A program made the position numbers and the translations under genes. A DNA stretch of 64,000 bases, taken from contig JAESUZ010004818.1 of the NCBI GenBank assembly GCA_017311185.1, positions 372,001-436,000 on the forward strand, written 5' to 3'. The DNA comes from Proteles cristata cristata (taxonomy: Eukaryota; Chordata; Mammalia; Carnivora; Hyaenidae). A model generated the notes under the pieces. The model had not been told where the DNA came from, ran no database searches, and saw only the letters and a list, made by a program, of their open reading frames with translations. Each line of letters starts with the position of its first letter. Positions within the stretch are counted from its first letter, which is position 1. This document shows, in pieces, positions 22,969-34,382 of this stretch.

Positions 22969-23514
22969 ATTGCCATATATGATTCTTTCTAAATATGTGT
23001 ATGTATCGCCACAGGGCCTCAGCTCAGATGGGGTCATAGACCCATGTCCCTGCCTGCCACGTGTGGCTGTCCAAAACCATCTGCACAAAAGACAAAAGGC
23101 AGGAGGAAGCCAGTCCGCCGGTCTCTTCTGCTCCACTTCAAACTGCCCTGATGTGCTGGTTAGAATATTTGTATTAAAAAACACAGAGCTCCCACACCAC
23201 ACCTCCATTTTTTTCTCATCCAGCTTCTGTCCGCAGCCCCTCAAGGTCAGTAATAAAGACAACTGGGACACAAGCCACGTTTGCGCAAAGTCACACTCAG
23301 AGATGCTGGGTGTGCATTTTCTGACATTTGTTACGGAGGCCATTAGCATTTCTGCTGATGGGGCCGAAGCCCCCAGCTCTGGCCTCCCACTCAGCCCCGC
23401 TTGCACAGCTCGGGGGTAATCTGCAAGGTGGGCGTGGCTCCCGATGAGGACTCTGGGTCAGGGGCTGTCACCACTCAGGGCGACACCACTGCCCTTGCAG
23501 CCAACTCCACTTTA
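22969..23514. other. Unassigned sequence
   Basis: Overlapping frames of about 150-160 codons on both strands (22924-23419); neither shows a domain, and opposite-strand overlap suggests chance. Confidence 0.45.
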
Positions 23515-23528
23515 AAGGACTTGGTTTC

Positions 23529-23711
23529 TGGGCACCCAGGGGGCTTAGTCGGTTAAACCTCTGACCCTTGGTTTCAACTCAGGTCATGATCTCACAGTTC
23601 GTGGGTTCGGGTTCATGGGTTCAGGCCTCATGTCAGGCTCTGCCCTGACAGTGTGGAGCATGCCTTCTTTCACCCCGCCCCCTCAAGATAAATAAATAAA
23701 CTTTTAAAAAA
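23529..23711 (+). mobile_element. CAN-SINE, diverged
   Basis: Head ggcacccagggggcttagtc, middle caggtcatgatctcacag, and tail aagataaataaataaactt. It lies within MIR sequence. The flanks ggacttggttt and gggcttgtttt are a plausible aged duplication. Confidence 0.92.
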
Positions 23712-23925
23712 GGGCTTGTTTTTGGATTTCTACCTTGTCATTTACCAGCTGGGTGACTTCCGGTGAGTCCCATGACCTCTCTGGGCTTCAATTTTCTCCA
23801 CTGGAAAATACTAGCTACCTGTTTACCCAAAGAGTTGTGATGATAATGAAATGAGACTTGCCTCTGAGTCACAGAGCAGGTGCCTGGCACCGAGCAAAGG
23901 CTCAATAAATGTCAGCTCCCTTTCT
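23712..23925 (+). mobile_element. MIR, split from a 5' piece by the SINE
   Basis: catttaccagctgggtgact, tctctgggcttcaattttct and gtgcctggcaccgagcaaag. Its 5' edge probably lies before the SINE (about 23,510). Confidence 0.8.
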
Positions 23926-24078
23926 CTCTTGTCACCCCTCAACCCTGCCAGCCCGTAGCTGTCCCTCATCCAACCTGATGTGTCATTGGCGATCAGACTA
24001 GGGATGGTGAACATCTGGCATCCTTACCCCCCCAAACTCCTACCAGGGCCTTGGCAGACATCACTAATCTATCCCTGT

Positions 24079-24251
24079 TGTGGTAGGCAGAATTATGGCT
24101 CCTCAAAGATGTCTGCATTATAATCTCCGAACTCTGTGCATGTGCTATATGCCATAGCAAGAGGAGATTAGCAGCTGTGATTAATGTAAGGATCTTGTTC
24201 CTGGATGATCTAGGTGGGCCCAATGCCATGACAAAGATCCTTATACCTATT
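24079..24251 (+). mobile_element. MLT1 LTR, 5' part
   Basis: tgtggtaggcagaattatgg, ctgtgattaatgtaaggatc and taggtgggcccaatgccatg are MLT1 words. The element continues at 24475. Confidence 0.85.
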
Positions 24252-24474
24252 TTTTTTTAATGTTTTTTTTTTTTTTATTTATCTCTAGGAGAGAGAGAGA
24301 GAGACAGTGTGAGCAGGGGAGGGCCAGAGAGAAGGAGTCACAGACTGAAACAGGCTCCAGGCTCTGAGCTGGCAGTCAGCACAGAGCCCGACGCGGGGCT
24401 CAAACCCACGAACTGCGAGATCATGACCTAAGCGAAAGTCGGAAGCTTAACCGACTAAGCCATCCAGGCGCCCC
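24252..24474 (-). mobile_element. CAN-SINE, GCAGTC/CTAGAAATAAA subfamily
   Basis: Full copy inside MLT1 with a perfect 14-base duplication, tccttatacctatt (24238-24251, 24475-24488). Shared subfamily marks: ctgagctggcagtcagcac, gagtcacagactgaaacagg and atttatctctagga. Confidence 0.97.
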
Positions 24475-24792
24475 TCCTTATACCTATTAAGGGGAGGCAG
24501 GAGAGTCGGTATCGGAGGGATGTAGTGTGAAAGACTCCACTGGCCATTGAAGATGGAGGAAGGGGCCATGTGGCAAGGAATAGGACCGTCTATTGGAATC
24601 TGACACGGGTAAGGAAACAAGATTTCCCTCTAGAGCTTCCAGAAGGAAGGCAGCTCTCCTGACACCTTGATTTTAGCCCAGTGAGACCCGTGTTGGACTT
24701 CTGACTTCCAAAACTGGAAGAGACTTAACTTCTGTGTTCTAAGCCACCAAGTTTCTGTAATTGGTTACAGCAGAAATGGGGAACTAATATAC
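24475..24792 (+). mobile_element. MLT1 LTR, 3' part
   Basis: aagatttccctctagagctt, accttgattttagcccagtg, ggacttctgacttccaaaac and gttacagcagaaatgggg complete the LTR. Confidence 0.85.
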
Positions 24793-26274
24793 CCATCAGC
24801 ATCTTTGCCCAGAATAATGTGCTTGGCTTGAGAATTCTTCCCAATAGAGTGTTCCATGCAACCATCACTGAGAAATAGCAGATGTGGCTTCAGTCAAGGC
24901 CCTCCCTGGGTACACATAACGCTGCTAACTGGTTCATCTTGCAGCGCTCTGATTATAGTCCGTCCTGGCCTACTGGCCCATCTGTCCTGATGTGGATGTC
25001 CCTTTTCATGTCCCACCTCTGCTACCTCCTCATGCACACTGTCCCCTCAGCTTGAAACCCAACAGCCCCAACCATCTCTGGACCTCTTCCTGTAGACTCA
25101 GCCACCTTAATGGCCCTAGAAAGCAGACTGGCCCCTCCTGGAGCTTTATTCTCTAGTTCCAGCAAGGGCCTTGCTTCCGTGGCTGCCTCGTGACCTACAG
25201 CTGTGGGATCCTCTGAGCCACGGAAGCCACATGAATGGCTGCATCAGACGGAATGTCAGACCACAGCCTGCCTCCCGGCCCCCACAACTCTCAGCCTCAG
25301 TACAAAGGCCTTCACCACAAGGGTTATATTAGATGCATAAATTCATATCCACTGGCCTGTGGCCACCATAGGAACAAAGACTTCTCGCAGCAACACCCTG
25401 CACAGAGGAATGCTTCCTATAGAGGAACAAAGGGTCTCAAATAGAGATGTTTTTCTTCCACTTGCATATGCGGGGGAGCGCCAGACAAGGGCGACGCTCC
25501 CAGAGGATGGGCACCAAAGGGGAAAAAAGAATGGCTTATAGTTTAAAATGCCCTCAGATCAAACAGCCTAGTGTTCACGTCTGACGTTCACCCAGTGCAA
25601 ACACAACCACACATGCATCCTTCTGTTGTGTGCATACTCCATCCACCCAGCCCACCCAAAGCGGCCGGTATACACACGCCGGTATGCACACCACCTAACA
25701 CGCCAATCCACGGATGTATGTGCACATACACCAAGCCCCAGGCATCGACACGCCCGTCCCTGCAATGACAGCGCACACACGGAGGCATCGCGGCGCGTGC
25801 ACACGGGGTGCCCATCCCCTCCCAAACACATTTATGTGTTTAACTACATGGAGGTGGTTAAAGACTGACTTCACGGTGAGTGTGCACCCAAATACGTCAC
25901 ACATCCTTAGAAGCACAGACACGGCTGTGCTGTGGCATACATACAGTTGCATGTGGGCTCAACACCTCGAAACCGTGGTGGCTCCCACTCCATGCTCATG
26001 CCCAAGGCCCGCCCAGGATAGTCGGCCCTGCAGAATGCCGCCTGGTCCACAATCTCCGAATGTCTTAGTCAATACCAGCCAAACCTAAGTAAAGAGAAGC
26101 CAAGGCTTCTGATGTTTTTGTTTCTCCAACAAGACTGCCTCTTAATTCAAGGGGCTCACAGCGGCGAGCTCCCCAATCTCTCAGAGCAGGCAGCCACCGT
26201 GAACACGGGGTCTGCGCACCCTGGTAGCCTGGTAATCATCTCCCAGGGGTCTTGGGTGCTCACATTAACATGAG
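24793..26274. other. Unassigned, with CA-rich tract 25570-25960
   Basis: 25570-25960 is rich in CACAC/ACACG words with many retained CpG but no regular unit, possibly a decayed CA repeat. It creates several spurious overlapping frames rich in His, Thr and Pro. The rest is unique. Confidence 0.5.
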
Positions 26275-26310
26275 CACACACACACACTCACACACACACA
26301 CACACTCGCA
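26275..26310. repeat. (CA)n microsatellite
   Basis: CA units with two T interruptions. Confidence 0.9.
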
Positions 26311-26399
26311 GGCACACGCAAATACCCCTGACTGTTTGCAGCTGCCTTTTCTTTTTAAATCTCTCATCTAATACACTTTGCAATCCAGCCCCCCTCCTG

Positions 26400-26530
26400 C
26401 TTGGCTGGGCTAAACTATTTTGGGAATTGGCGCAGATGCTGAGAGCAAAGATATTATTCCGAGATGCTCAACAGAGATCAAAGCGGCTTAATCAAAGCCG
26501 TCAACTCAGTGCGCAGGGCCTTGGCGCATC
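26400..26530. promoter_or_regulatory. Candidate regulatory block with two TCF/LEF-like words
   Basis: agatcaaag (26475-26483) and taatcaaag (26489-26497) match the WCAAAG core of TCF/LEF sites, same strand, 14 bases start to start. A ttggcgcag word (26427-26435) is nearby. The stretch seems free of repeats. Function is inference only. Confidence 0.25.
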
Positions 26531-27084
26531 CAGCGCCCAGGTGGAGAGGAAGCAGTCCGCACACTTGCTTAGGAGGCAGGGAATGCCCAGCAGCGGGACT
26601 CCAGATCCGGCAAGAATGGAGCCTTCGATTCCTGACTCCTGAGGTCATCCGAGGCCCCAGTGTGTCTCACTTGCCATCTCCAGACAGAAGTCTGTTTGCT
26701 CCAAGCGGCCCCAGAAGGACGAGAATCTCTGTGCTTAAAAAGCCCTCCAGGAAGGAAGATTTCCTAACCCTGTACTGAGCAATTGTCACGCTGAGGAAAG
26801 GGCTTTGTCTCTCAGTGCAGGTCTGATGAAACACTCCAGAACTTTCATGGACTGGCCCCCTCCCTGGAGTGTTGCTGGGTGGGGCCGGCTGATGCTTAAA
26901 GTGGGGGGTGGGGTGGATGGGAAAGCCATGGGGTGGGAGGTGCAGCTCTTTGTGGGAAAGTGGAGACGTAGGGAGCCCCAGGGATTTCCTCCTGGCATAC
27001 GTTCCTCACCTATGGTACAGAACCAAGGGACCCCCCATCCCTGCCTCCCCTTCTATCCCCCCGCACACATAAAGTGGTCACTAA
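26531..27084. other. Unassigned sequence
   Basis: Includes a G-rich run (26900-26945); no repeat or exon recognised. Confidence 0.45.
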
Positions 27085-27790
27085 TTCATTAATTCAACCA
27101 ATGTTTGTTGGTACCTGAATTTGCCACACACTGCTTCATCTGAGAATATAGCACAAACTAAACAAAGTCTCTCTCCAAGGAAGCTTACATTTTGGCTGGA
27201 GAGGGATGAGGGGTGGGGGGGAGATAGGTCAGGTTACAAGTAAGTAACACCTATATTTCAGATTATTAGAAGCACAGGGAAGGAAACAAAGTGCTTTGAA
27301 AAACAGAGAGAGGACGTACAAGCTGTGGCAATAGAAGGCTGTGTTCTTCTAGATAGGGTGACCACAGAGGCGTCTTTGAGGAGGTGACATCTGAGCCCAA
27401 ACTGAGGGGTGAGAAGGACCAGCCACGTGGGGAGCAGAGGGAGCTGTGTTTCCCCCAGTGAGGGCAGAGCCTCCCATGTCTGCTCAGGGAGGGCTTTGTG
27501 GGTCAGTGAGGAGGGTGTCCTTCTTCCAAGGGGCTTAACTCCCTGATTGCCACCAGGAACAGGTTAAAAGAGGTCAAGTGTAGAAGAAGAGAGACCAGCT
27601 AAGAGGCCACAGCACTGCAGGCAGTACTGGAGGACTCCACAGTACTCCAGGCACAAGATGATCGTCACCTAGAATAGCACAGGGCAGTGGAGGTGGGCCA
27701 AGAAAGGCAGGTTTGAGATTCATCTGTAGGTAGAAGTGATGGGCTTGTTGATGGGTTGAGCGTAGCCGGTAAAGGGATGGGAGAATGCCG
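27085..27790 (-). mobile_element. L2 LINE, long reversed copy
   Basis: Reverse L2 3' end: attcaaccaatgtttgttgg, caaggaagcttacattttgg, tgaggaggtgacatctgagc, gcagtggaggtgggccaag and gggcttgttgatgggttgag. At about 700 bases it is one of the longer L2 remnants here. Confidence 0.75.
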
Positions 27791-29709
27791 ACACTGGTCA
27801 ATTTTACAAAGTCAAACCACCCACACTCAAAAAGCCCAGGGCTGGGAGAGACCTTCACAAAATCACTTCTCACCCAGAGTTTAAATGGACCCTGGGCCCA
27901 CCAGGAGGTTGTCAGCCCCTGCTCGCATAGGATGGCCAGCTGACCAGCTAAAGGGCCCACCAGGTCAGTAGAGGTCCCAGGAGAGCCTCTCCTTAGGTTG
28001 TGCTGAACTCTGTCGGAGGCATAATGTTCTTTCACAAGCGCGGCACCTGGATGTGGGTCTTGGACTTTAACACATCCAAGTTCAGAGAATCCCCAAAGGA
28101 CCAGAAGCTAAGACGTCATCTTTCCTGGGCCCTGCATTGGCTCTTAGCTCACAACCCAGCCTCTTGGCCTGAGAAACTCGTCTCGCTAAACCCTGTCCCT
28201 GCTCTCTTAGGCCTAGGGGTTGGGGTATCACCATCTAAAGCTCTGTTTCCCAAAATGAGCCCTGAAATGATGGCCCTTGAAGTTACTGCATTGCAAGAGA
28301 TCCTTGGGTGAATAAGTCTGGCCAATGTTGTGTGTGTGTATACATATATTACAGACACTTGCATAACACATACGTGCATGTGTATATACTATAATACTAT
28401 GCCGCAAACTACTCCTGGAGTTTCACAATGCACATGGGCACGCTCTCACAAGTCCTGGAGAAAAGATACCCACTCAGCTTTGTTGACTAGCACATTACCT
28501 AAACGCATCGACCAAAGCAACCTTTCTCCCCAGAACACCTACTATTAATAGCTCTGCTTTGGGAAATACCATTCCAGATGACCGAGTTATGAGATGGAAT
28601 TTGTTAAATGGGTAACTTCAGCCCCACATCCCACTTTGCTCCAAACCAGTTAGATATTTTCAAGCTCAAATGGCGTTTTTGAATTCACTAACCTGACTAG
28701 TGGGTTCGGTCTTTGTTGTCGGCAAAGACCCGGCTTCCTTTATGTACACACGCTGATTTTGATGAACAAGCTGGAGGCCATCAGTTGCCTTTCCTCCTTC
28801 CTCTCAGCTCTGCTGAATTCAAACCAGTCACCCCACGGCTGGCAGCCTGGTCTTAGACGGAACTGCATGTTTGCATTCTGTTGCCGGTGCCTAGGAGGGC
28901 ATCCCAGTGGTTGGGCCCTTTCTCCATGTTTTCCCCACTTTCTACTCTACCTCCCTGAGCACACACAAGGCTGGTGGGTCAGGATGGGGTCCCCTGGCTC
29001 CATTAGGACAAATGGGAACGCTGTACCCAGCCCTGTAGCCGTGGGCCACCTGTGAGACCCCCAGAAAATCTCTTTCCTCTGGGTCTCCATTTCCTCCTCT
29101 GAGAAGGAAGTAGGAGACCACGAAGGCCTCCATCAGCCACCTCAGCATCAGCGGGCCTGTGGCCCTCAGCTTCCCAGAGAAGCAACCTAAAAATACTGCA
29201 ACAGAAAGTGCTCTCCATACACAACCTTATTAAAAACTGGAAAACCTCTTGAAATCCATACTTCCTTTGTTGAGAAAATATCTAGAAATATTTTGCCATT
29301 CGACGTGGGGCACCAGTCCTAAAGAACAGTTCTTGGAGGAATAAAAACAGTAATGGTGGTGGCAGGGGCTGGGGCCAGGGGCCACCACCATGCACACTGT
29401 GCCCTCTATTTGGGGCCACTCACAGAGGGTCTGTTTCGTGGACACTGCTGCTGACCAGACCCTCTCCAAAGCAGCGACTCTACTTCCTCCCCTCCTTCAG
29501 GCAACAGAGCTGAAATAGAGACCTGTCAGGGGGTCGTCAAGCAAAAGCCATGTTGTTTGCCCAAACATTTAAGCATAGGGAGGCACCCTTCTCAAGGAAT
29601 AGCGGGAGCCCTCCAGAAGTCCACCCGACAAGGGACAACCTTTATAAGGAGAGTGGTCTCAGCCTGCCGTGTTAGCTCCTTCCTGCACAAGGGCCAGTAC
29701 TCTCTCAAC
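27791..29709. other. Unassigned sequence
   Basis: Contains a small perfect hairpin at 28708-28730 (ggtctttg, loop ttgtcgg, caaagacc) and a short GT/TA run near 28330-28350. No exon or repeat recognised. Confidence 0.5.
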
Positions 29710-29784
29710 TTCCAGATGGGTAAGTTAAGGCTCAAGACATTCACCCAGCCTCCTGTATACATCCAGGCACTTTGATAACTAGGC

Positions 29785-29965
29785 TGGGCCTTTGTGTCCT
29801 CGTGGGTTAGAAGTGTCCTTGTGGGGTGATAATCGAAACTGCCCTCTGTTGTCGTGAGGACAAACAGATAGTGTTTGTAAGTCTGCATATAAAGCACTTG
29901 AAACTGTGCCTGGTACGTAGTAAAGACTCCATAAGTGTTAGATAATATTAGTATTAGTATTATTG
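29785..29965 (+). mobile_element. MIR 3' half
   Basis: gttgtcgtgaggacaaacag, ataaagcacttgaaactgtg, cctggtacgtagtaaagac. A possible reversed MIR scrap, gggtaagttaaggctcaaga, precedes it at 29717. Confidence 0.7.
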
Positions 29966-30342
29966 GTCCAAACCACATGGTTAGTAACCGGCAAAGTGAG
30001 CCTTCAAAGCCGGGTCTGTCTCATTCCACCACATCTATCTTATTCTACCACACTATTGCTTCCAGAAAGTTCTGCTTTCCCAAGCCCAAGGCTTGTTATT
30101 TTTGGTTCATGTGGTAGAAAGCATGGCTATGGAAGGTCCTGTGTTTTACTCATTACGGTTCAGATGCTGAGAGAGAAACTGATCTCCTTCCTTTAGTCCC
30201 TGCACCAAAGTGCTTCGGGAAGGAGAGTCGAGTGCTCTCCCCGGGATCCCTCTTGAGGGCTCAGGGCGTGGGGCCAGGTAGCTCCTGCTGAAGCCATATG
30301 AATTTGTAGAAGGGACTCCTGGCAAGGGGGGGGCTTGAGGCA

Positions 30343-30472
30343 CACGATCCTGTAAGCGCCCCTTACAAGTGGGGTAACAACACGTACCTCCCAGGATTAC
30401 TGCGAGGATTTGGTAAAATACCACATGCAGCATGGTTAGCACACAATAAATGTTCAATAAATGAGAGCTGTG
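30343..30472 (+). mobile_element. MIR 3' half
   Basis: acgtacctcccaggattact, tagcacacaataaatgttca. Confidence 0.65.
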
Positions 30473-31639
30473 CTGATTTCGTCAGAAATCTGTACCTGAA
30501 AGAAAAGCCAGTCTGCTAGTCTAGCCTAAGGAGCCTCCTGGAAACAAAGAGAACAAACCTTGCACTCGTTACGATGGGCCCCAGGTCCCCTTACGCGTGT
30601 CAGCACTGGCAGGCTGGGTTGGGAAAGGGAACGGTGTCAGGGGGTCCTGAGCACAGAGGCTAGCTGGGACTAAAAACAGGTGTGCAGAGGCAGAAGGCAG
30701 ATGCAAGGGAACACAGAGGCTAGAAGTTCATGGTCCTTCATGTGGCCAGGAGATCAAACCCCAGCTCCGGGATGGACAGGAACAACAAGGCTCACAAGTT
30801 CTTTCACCTGTGGCTTCAGAGAAGCCTTACCTTGGGAAGGATGAGCTACCATATTTGGCTCACTGGAATATTTTCAACCTCCAGCGCTAAAACTCCCTTT
30901 TCCCAAGAGGAAAGTCATTATCACATTTCACAAGGTGTGGGTCTATCCCAAGTAGATCTGGATGGACGAGGTCTTGTATCTTAACCTGGAAGGTGTGAGA
31001 CAGCCTGAAGTTCCAGCATCCTTCAGAGGAACTAAAAGACTAAAAGATTTAAAGAGAAGAACCGCTGGTAGGGACTTGGATCTCTTCTTTCTCCCAGCAT
31101 GAAGCAAAAGTTCGTAAGCCTTCTGGGCTTAAGAACTAGGGGGCAACAGGGCCCTTTCTTGGTGGTGTGCCTCTGAGTTATAGGGGGCCTTCTAGAGAAT
31201 AGAGAGCTATGGACCCAGAACCACCTTCCAAAGGCAAGCAAACCTCCTTGTTTCCTCTGACACTCAAGAGCAAGCCCTCACTTCTCTAGGGAGAGACAAA
31301 GGCATTGAGAAACTGTCCTGAACAGAGCATGACACCGAAAGAACGACACAGATGTTCGGACATCAACACAAACAGGTCTGATTCCTTCAAAAGCCATCAA
31401 ATGTGTTGTCCAAACCTATTGATGAGGCTCCTAATGGATGAGATTCAAGCTGGTGGAAACGGCACTCAAACAAGCTGCTCTGTATTGACGATAATACATT
31501 TCATGAGCATGAGGTTCAATTAGCCATTGAACTAGATATGGCTCCGAAAGCTATTTGAGGCTTTGCAGCGATGCGGATGCCCATCGATGACCCAGCCTGC
31601 CTCTTGGGATGATTTCCAATCCCCACACTTGCTTCCAAC
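30473..31639. other. Unassigned sequence
   Basis: cacagaggctag occurs twice (30652-30663 and 30712-30723). No other structure recognised. Confidence 0.45.
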
Positions 31640-31818
31640 TCCCACCTGCCCACTATCCTTAAGATAAGATGGCCTGGATCACCAGAATATCTTTCTGGCT
31701 CGTTCCACTGTCCCCATTCTCTCTCCTCCGATCTATCCTCCGCACAGCAGCTGGAGTAATTGGTCTCAAAAGCATATCTGATCATGTCACCCCCTGCTTA
31801 AAAATTTCTGAAGACTCA
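31640..31818 (+). mobile_element. L2 fragment
   Basis: cgcacagcagctggagtaat, gcatatctgatcatgtcacc and ccctgcttaaaaatttctga are distinctive L2 words. Confidence 0.8.
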
Positions 31819-31890
31819 GGGCACCTGGATGGCTCAGTCGGTTAAGCATTCAGCTCTTGGTTTCGGCTCAGGTCACGATCTCAGGTCATG
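31819..31890 (+). mobile_element. CAN-SINE, 5' fragment
   Basis: ggcacctggatggctcagtc to caggtcacgatctcagg, then similarity stops. The right arm and tail are absent and I see no flanking duplication. Confidence 0.9.
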
Positions 31891-32269
31891 TGGCTGATTA
31901 GGCCTTCACGCTGTGGTCTTGCCTATCAGTATACCACACCTCTTGCCACACCACTGTAGGACTTGTTCCGACTTTCTTCAACTCCTGGAAATTGTTCACA
32001 CAGGTTGATGGAGATACTGCTATGTCCTCACTAAAAGGCACTTCATTTTCCTCCTGGGGACATGCTGTGATGAATGCTGAGGTTCTCAAGGATGACAGAG
32101 TCATAGACAATAGATGCCTGGGTCCCTGAATCATTGTTTGCAAGAGAGCGTCTAGAACCAGCCAACCAGAAACATGAGCGCTGGACATTCCCATGAACAA
32201 GAAACAACATTTTACTGTATGGCATCACTGACACTTGGGGACATTGGTTATAGCAGTTGGCAAATTCCA
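31891..32269. other. Unassigned sequence
   Basis: Nothing recognised between the SINE fragment and L2. Confidence 0.45.
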
Positions 32270-32365
32270 GCTAAGGCACAGGCAAGTTCTCTTAGGCAAC
32301 AGGCCTTTGCACGTGTGCACTCTCTCCCTACAACATCTTTCTCTTTATTTTCTGCCCAGAAAAGA
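32270..32365 (+). mobile_element. L2 fragment, part 1
   Basis: caacaggcctttgcacgtgt and ccctacaacatctttctct fit the L2 3' region; it continues after the SINE. Confidence 0.55.
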
Positions 32366-32379
32366 CCTAAGTATCTCTT

Positions 32380-32600
32380 TTTTTTTTTTTAATTTTTTTT
32401 TTAAATTTATTTCTAGGCGAGAGAGACAGCGTGAGCAGGGGAGGGTCAGAGAGAGAGGGAGATACAGACTCTGAAACAGGCTCCAGGCCCTGAGCTGGCA
32501 GTCAGCACAGAGCTTGATGCAGGGCTCAAACCCATGAACCGCAAGATCATGACCCAAGTGAAAGTCGGACGCTTAACCGACTAAGCCACCCAGGCGCTCC
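32380..32600 (-). mobile_element. CAN-SINE, GCAGTC/CTAGAAATAAA subfamily
   Basis: A full copy with a perfect 14-base duplication, cctaagtatctctt (32366-32379, 32601-32614). It shares ctgagctggcagtcagcac and atttatttctagg with the copies at 24.3, 37.0 and 55.0 kb. Confidence 0.97.
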
Positions 32601-32614
32601 CCTAAGTATCTCTT

Positions 32615-32885
32615 AATACTCTGGCGACACCTCTTTCGGGGAAGCACACCTTAGTTCTCTAGGGTGAGTTAGGAGCCTCTCTCTGAAGTTTCCCAGAACT
32701 CTGTACTTTTCGTCTACCAGCGTACCTCCCCCAAGGAATCTTAATTATCTCTTTCCTTGTCCATCTGCTACAGTAACTAGACTCTGGGCAGGGAATGGGT
32801 CTTGTTCATGCCTGTATTTCTGGGGTCCCTTCCCAGGGGAGAAGTTGAGTAAATGTTTTATGGATGAATGAATGGATGAGTGAAG
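32615..32885 (+). mobile_element. L2 fragment, part 2
   Basis: tctgggcagggaatgggtct, tgttcatgcctgtatttctg and the terminal tggatgaatgaatggatgag mark the L2 3' end. Confidence 0.65.
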
Positions 32886-33149
32886 TAAGTTAATACATAG
32901 ATTTGTGAACAGGCTATTCTCTGATAATAACCTATGCACTTACGTAAGGCCACCTCCCTCACTAGTGTGCATTGAGGACAATGTGGGGGCAGTTAGGTGC
33001 ACAGCCCAGGCCTAATAGGGAAGGCCTCATAGCAAACTTGCTGGACTGTCGTCAGTGAAGAAGCCAGAGCTCTAGGTTCTCTGCATGTTGTAGACACAGG
33101 TGAGAGGCAAGAGAATGTCAGGAAACATTGGAACGGTGTGAAAGGAGAA
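32886..33149. other. Unassigned sequence
   Basis: Nothing recognised. Confidence 0.45.
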
Positions 33150-33365
33150 AGGAATGTACCTTTATTAAGCACCTACCGTATGCTAGACAATTTAAACATA
33201 TTATTTCAGTGAGTCTGTCCTCACAACGTTTGCCGTCATTATCCCCATCTGGCAAATAAGGGAGCAGGCTCAGAGAAGTTAAGTGACCTGCCCAAGGCCA
33301 CACAGCTATTGGTGGGGGAGCTGGAATCCAAACCGGGCCTTCCTGTCTTCTGATCAGGGGCTCCT
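33150..33365 (-). mobile_element. MIR, well preserved
   Basis: ttattaagcacctaccgtat, attatccccatctggcaaa, agttaagtgacctgcccaag and ccacacagctattggtggg. Confidence 0.9.
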
Positions 33366-34169
33366 CCTGATGTATCTCAGCAGACAAAGACAGAAGCCAG
33401 ACATGCCCAGTTTCTCCACGACAGCCAGGGCCCAGGCCTCGTGTGGATATGAGGCCCGCACATGATTCGTGGCCCAAGAAGAACGCTCAGAAGGCTTCCC
33501 CTGGCAGTGACCTGTTGAACAGGGCCCGGAGGAGGGCGAAAAGAAGCAGGCCGCTTTTCCCCGGGCCCCGGCTCTCTGTCAGGCAGGCCCGATTTGTATG
33601 GCTGCTCCAGACGCCGCAGAAACAAACACTGGGCTGCTGGGTCAGGTTCCCTGTTTCGCAGATGAAGGAGCCAGACTGGAGCCAGCACATTCCTCGAGCC
33701 CCAGGCAACGGCCGACCGGGCCTCCGGGGCTCCGTCTCCACTGGCAGCTGCGAGTGGCGCAGCTTCTGGCGGGCTGAGCGGCCCCCTGGCCCCGCTGGCA
33801 GGTAAGGGCCCCAGGTCCTGCGCGCCAGGGACCTCCCCCTCTGTCTGGGAAGCTCGGCCAGGAGCCCCAGGCCCCGGTCAAGCCTTCGCTTGCCTCTGCG
33901 CCCTGGCGGTGGAACAAAGGCCCCTGCCTTGCTGGCGGCCGATCAGGAAGGCACAAGTCCTCGTGGGATGTGACTAGGAGGAGAGGTTAGGGGCAAGACA
34001 CGGGGGCCGGGAGTTGGGGCCCCAGAATGAGCTCTCTCCGCGGCCAGCATCTGAAGAGGGGGCCTCTGCCAGCCACTCGGATGGAAAGAGAGAGCTTGTG
34101 CCTCCAAGGAGCTGACAGTCTGGAGGGGGACATAGGACGCAGGGCAGACAATCTCAGCATGGCCTCAAA
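33366..34169. other. GC-rich unique segment with candidate exon
   Basis: This segment is richer in G, C and CpG than its surroundings and holds no recognised repeat. It contains the splice-site-bounded stretch at 33662-33801. Confidence 0.5.
33662..33801 (+). other. Candidate exon (unproven)
   Basis: A pyrimidine-rich acceptor, ggttccctgtttcgcag, ends at 33661 and a strong donor, ggcag/gtaagg, starts at 33802. The 140 bases between are open in the frame beginning atgaaggagcc and continue an upstream open frame from 33443. The implied peptide is Arg-, Gly- and Pro-rich and unlike any family I know. It may be an lncRNA exon or chance. Confidence 0.2.
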
Positions 34170-34382
34170 GGGCCTCGGCTTCTTCAGGCTGCACCTCTGA
34201 CCCGCTGTGTGGCCTTGGGCAAGTGACAACTTCTCTGGGCCTCAGTTTCCTCATCTGTGAAATGGAACTAATGATATCCACTTAAGAGGTTCAGAGGAGA
34301 AGCATAGAAGTGCTTAGCTCATAAGTGCTTAGCTCATAAGCACTTTGCTCATAAAATGGTGCCTGCTACAAGATCTTTGCCC
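34170..34382 (+). mobile_element. MIR with internal 15-base triplication
   Basis: tgtgtggccttgggcaagtg and cctcagtttcctcatctgtg are near-consensus MIR. Unit aagtgcttagctcat at 34308-34322 is repeated at 34323-34337 and, diverged, at 34338-34352. Confidence 0.88.

Noticed and set aside
33366..33960. CpG island promoter
   Set aside because: GC is raised but CpG density looks moderate, with no recognisable core promoter; kept only as context for the candidate exon.
34308..34352. Short direct repeats as a CRISPR array
   Set aside because: Units are adjacent without spacers and the genome is mammalian.
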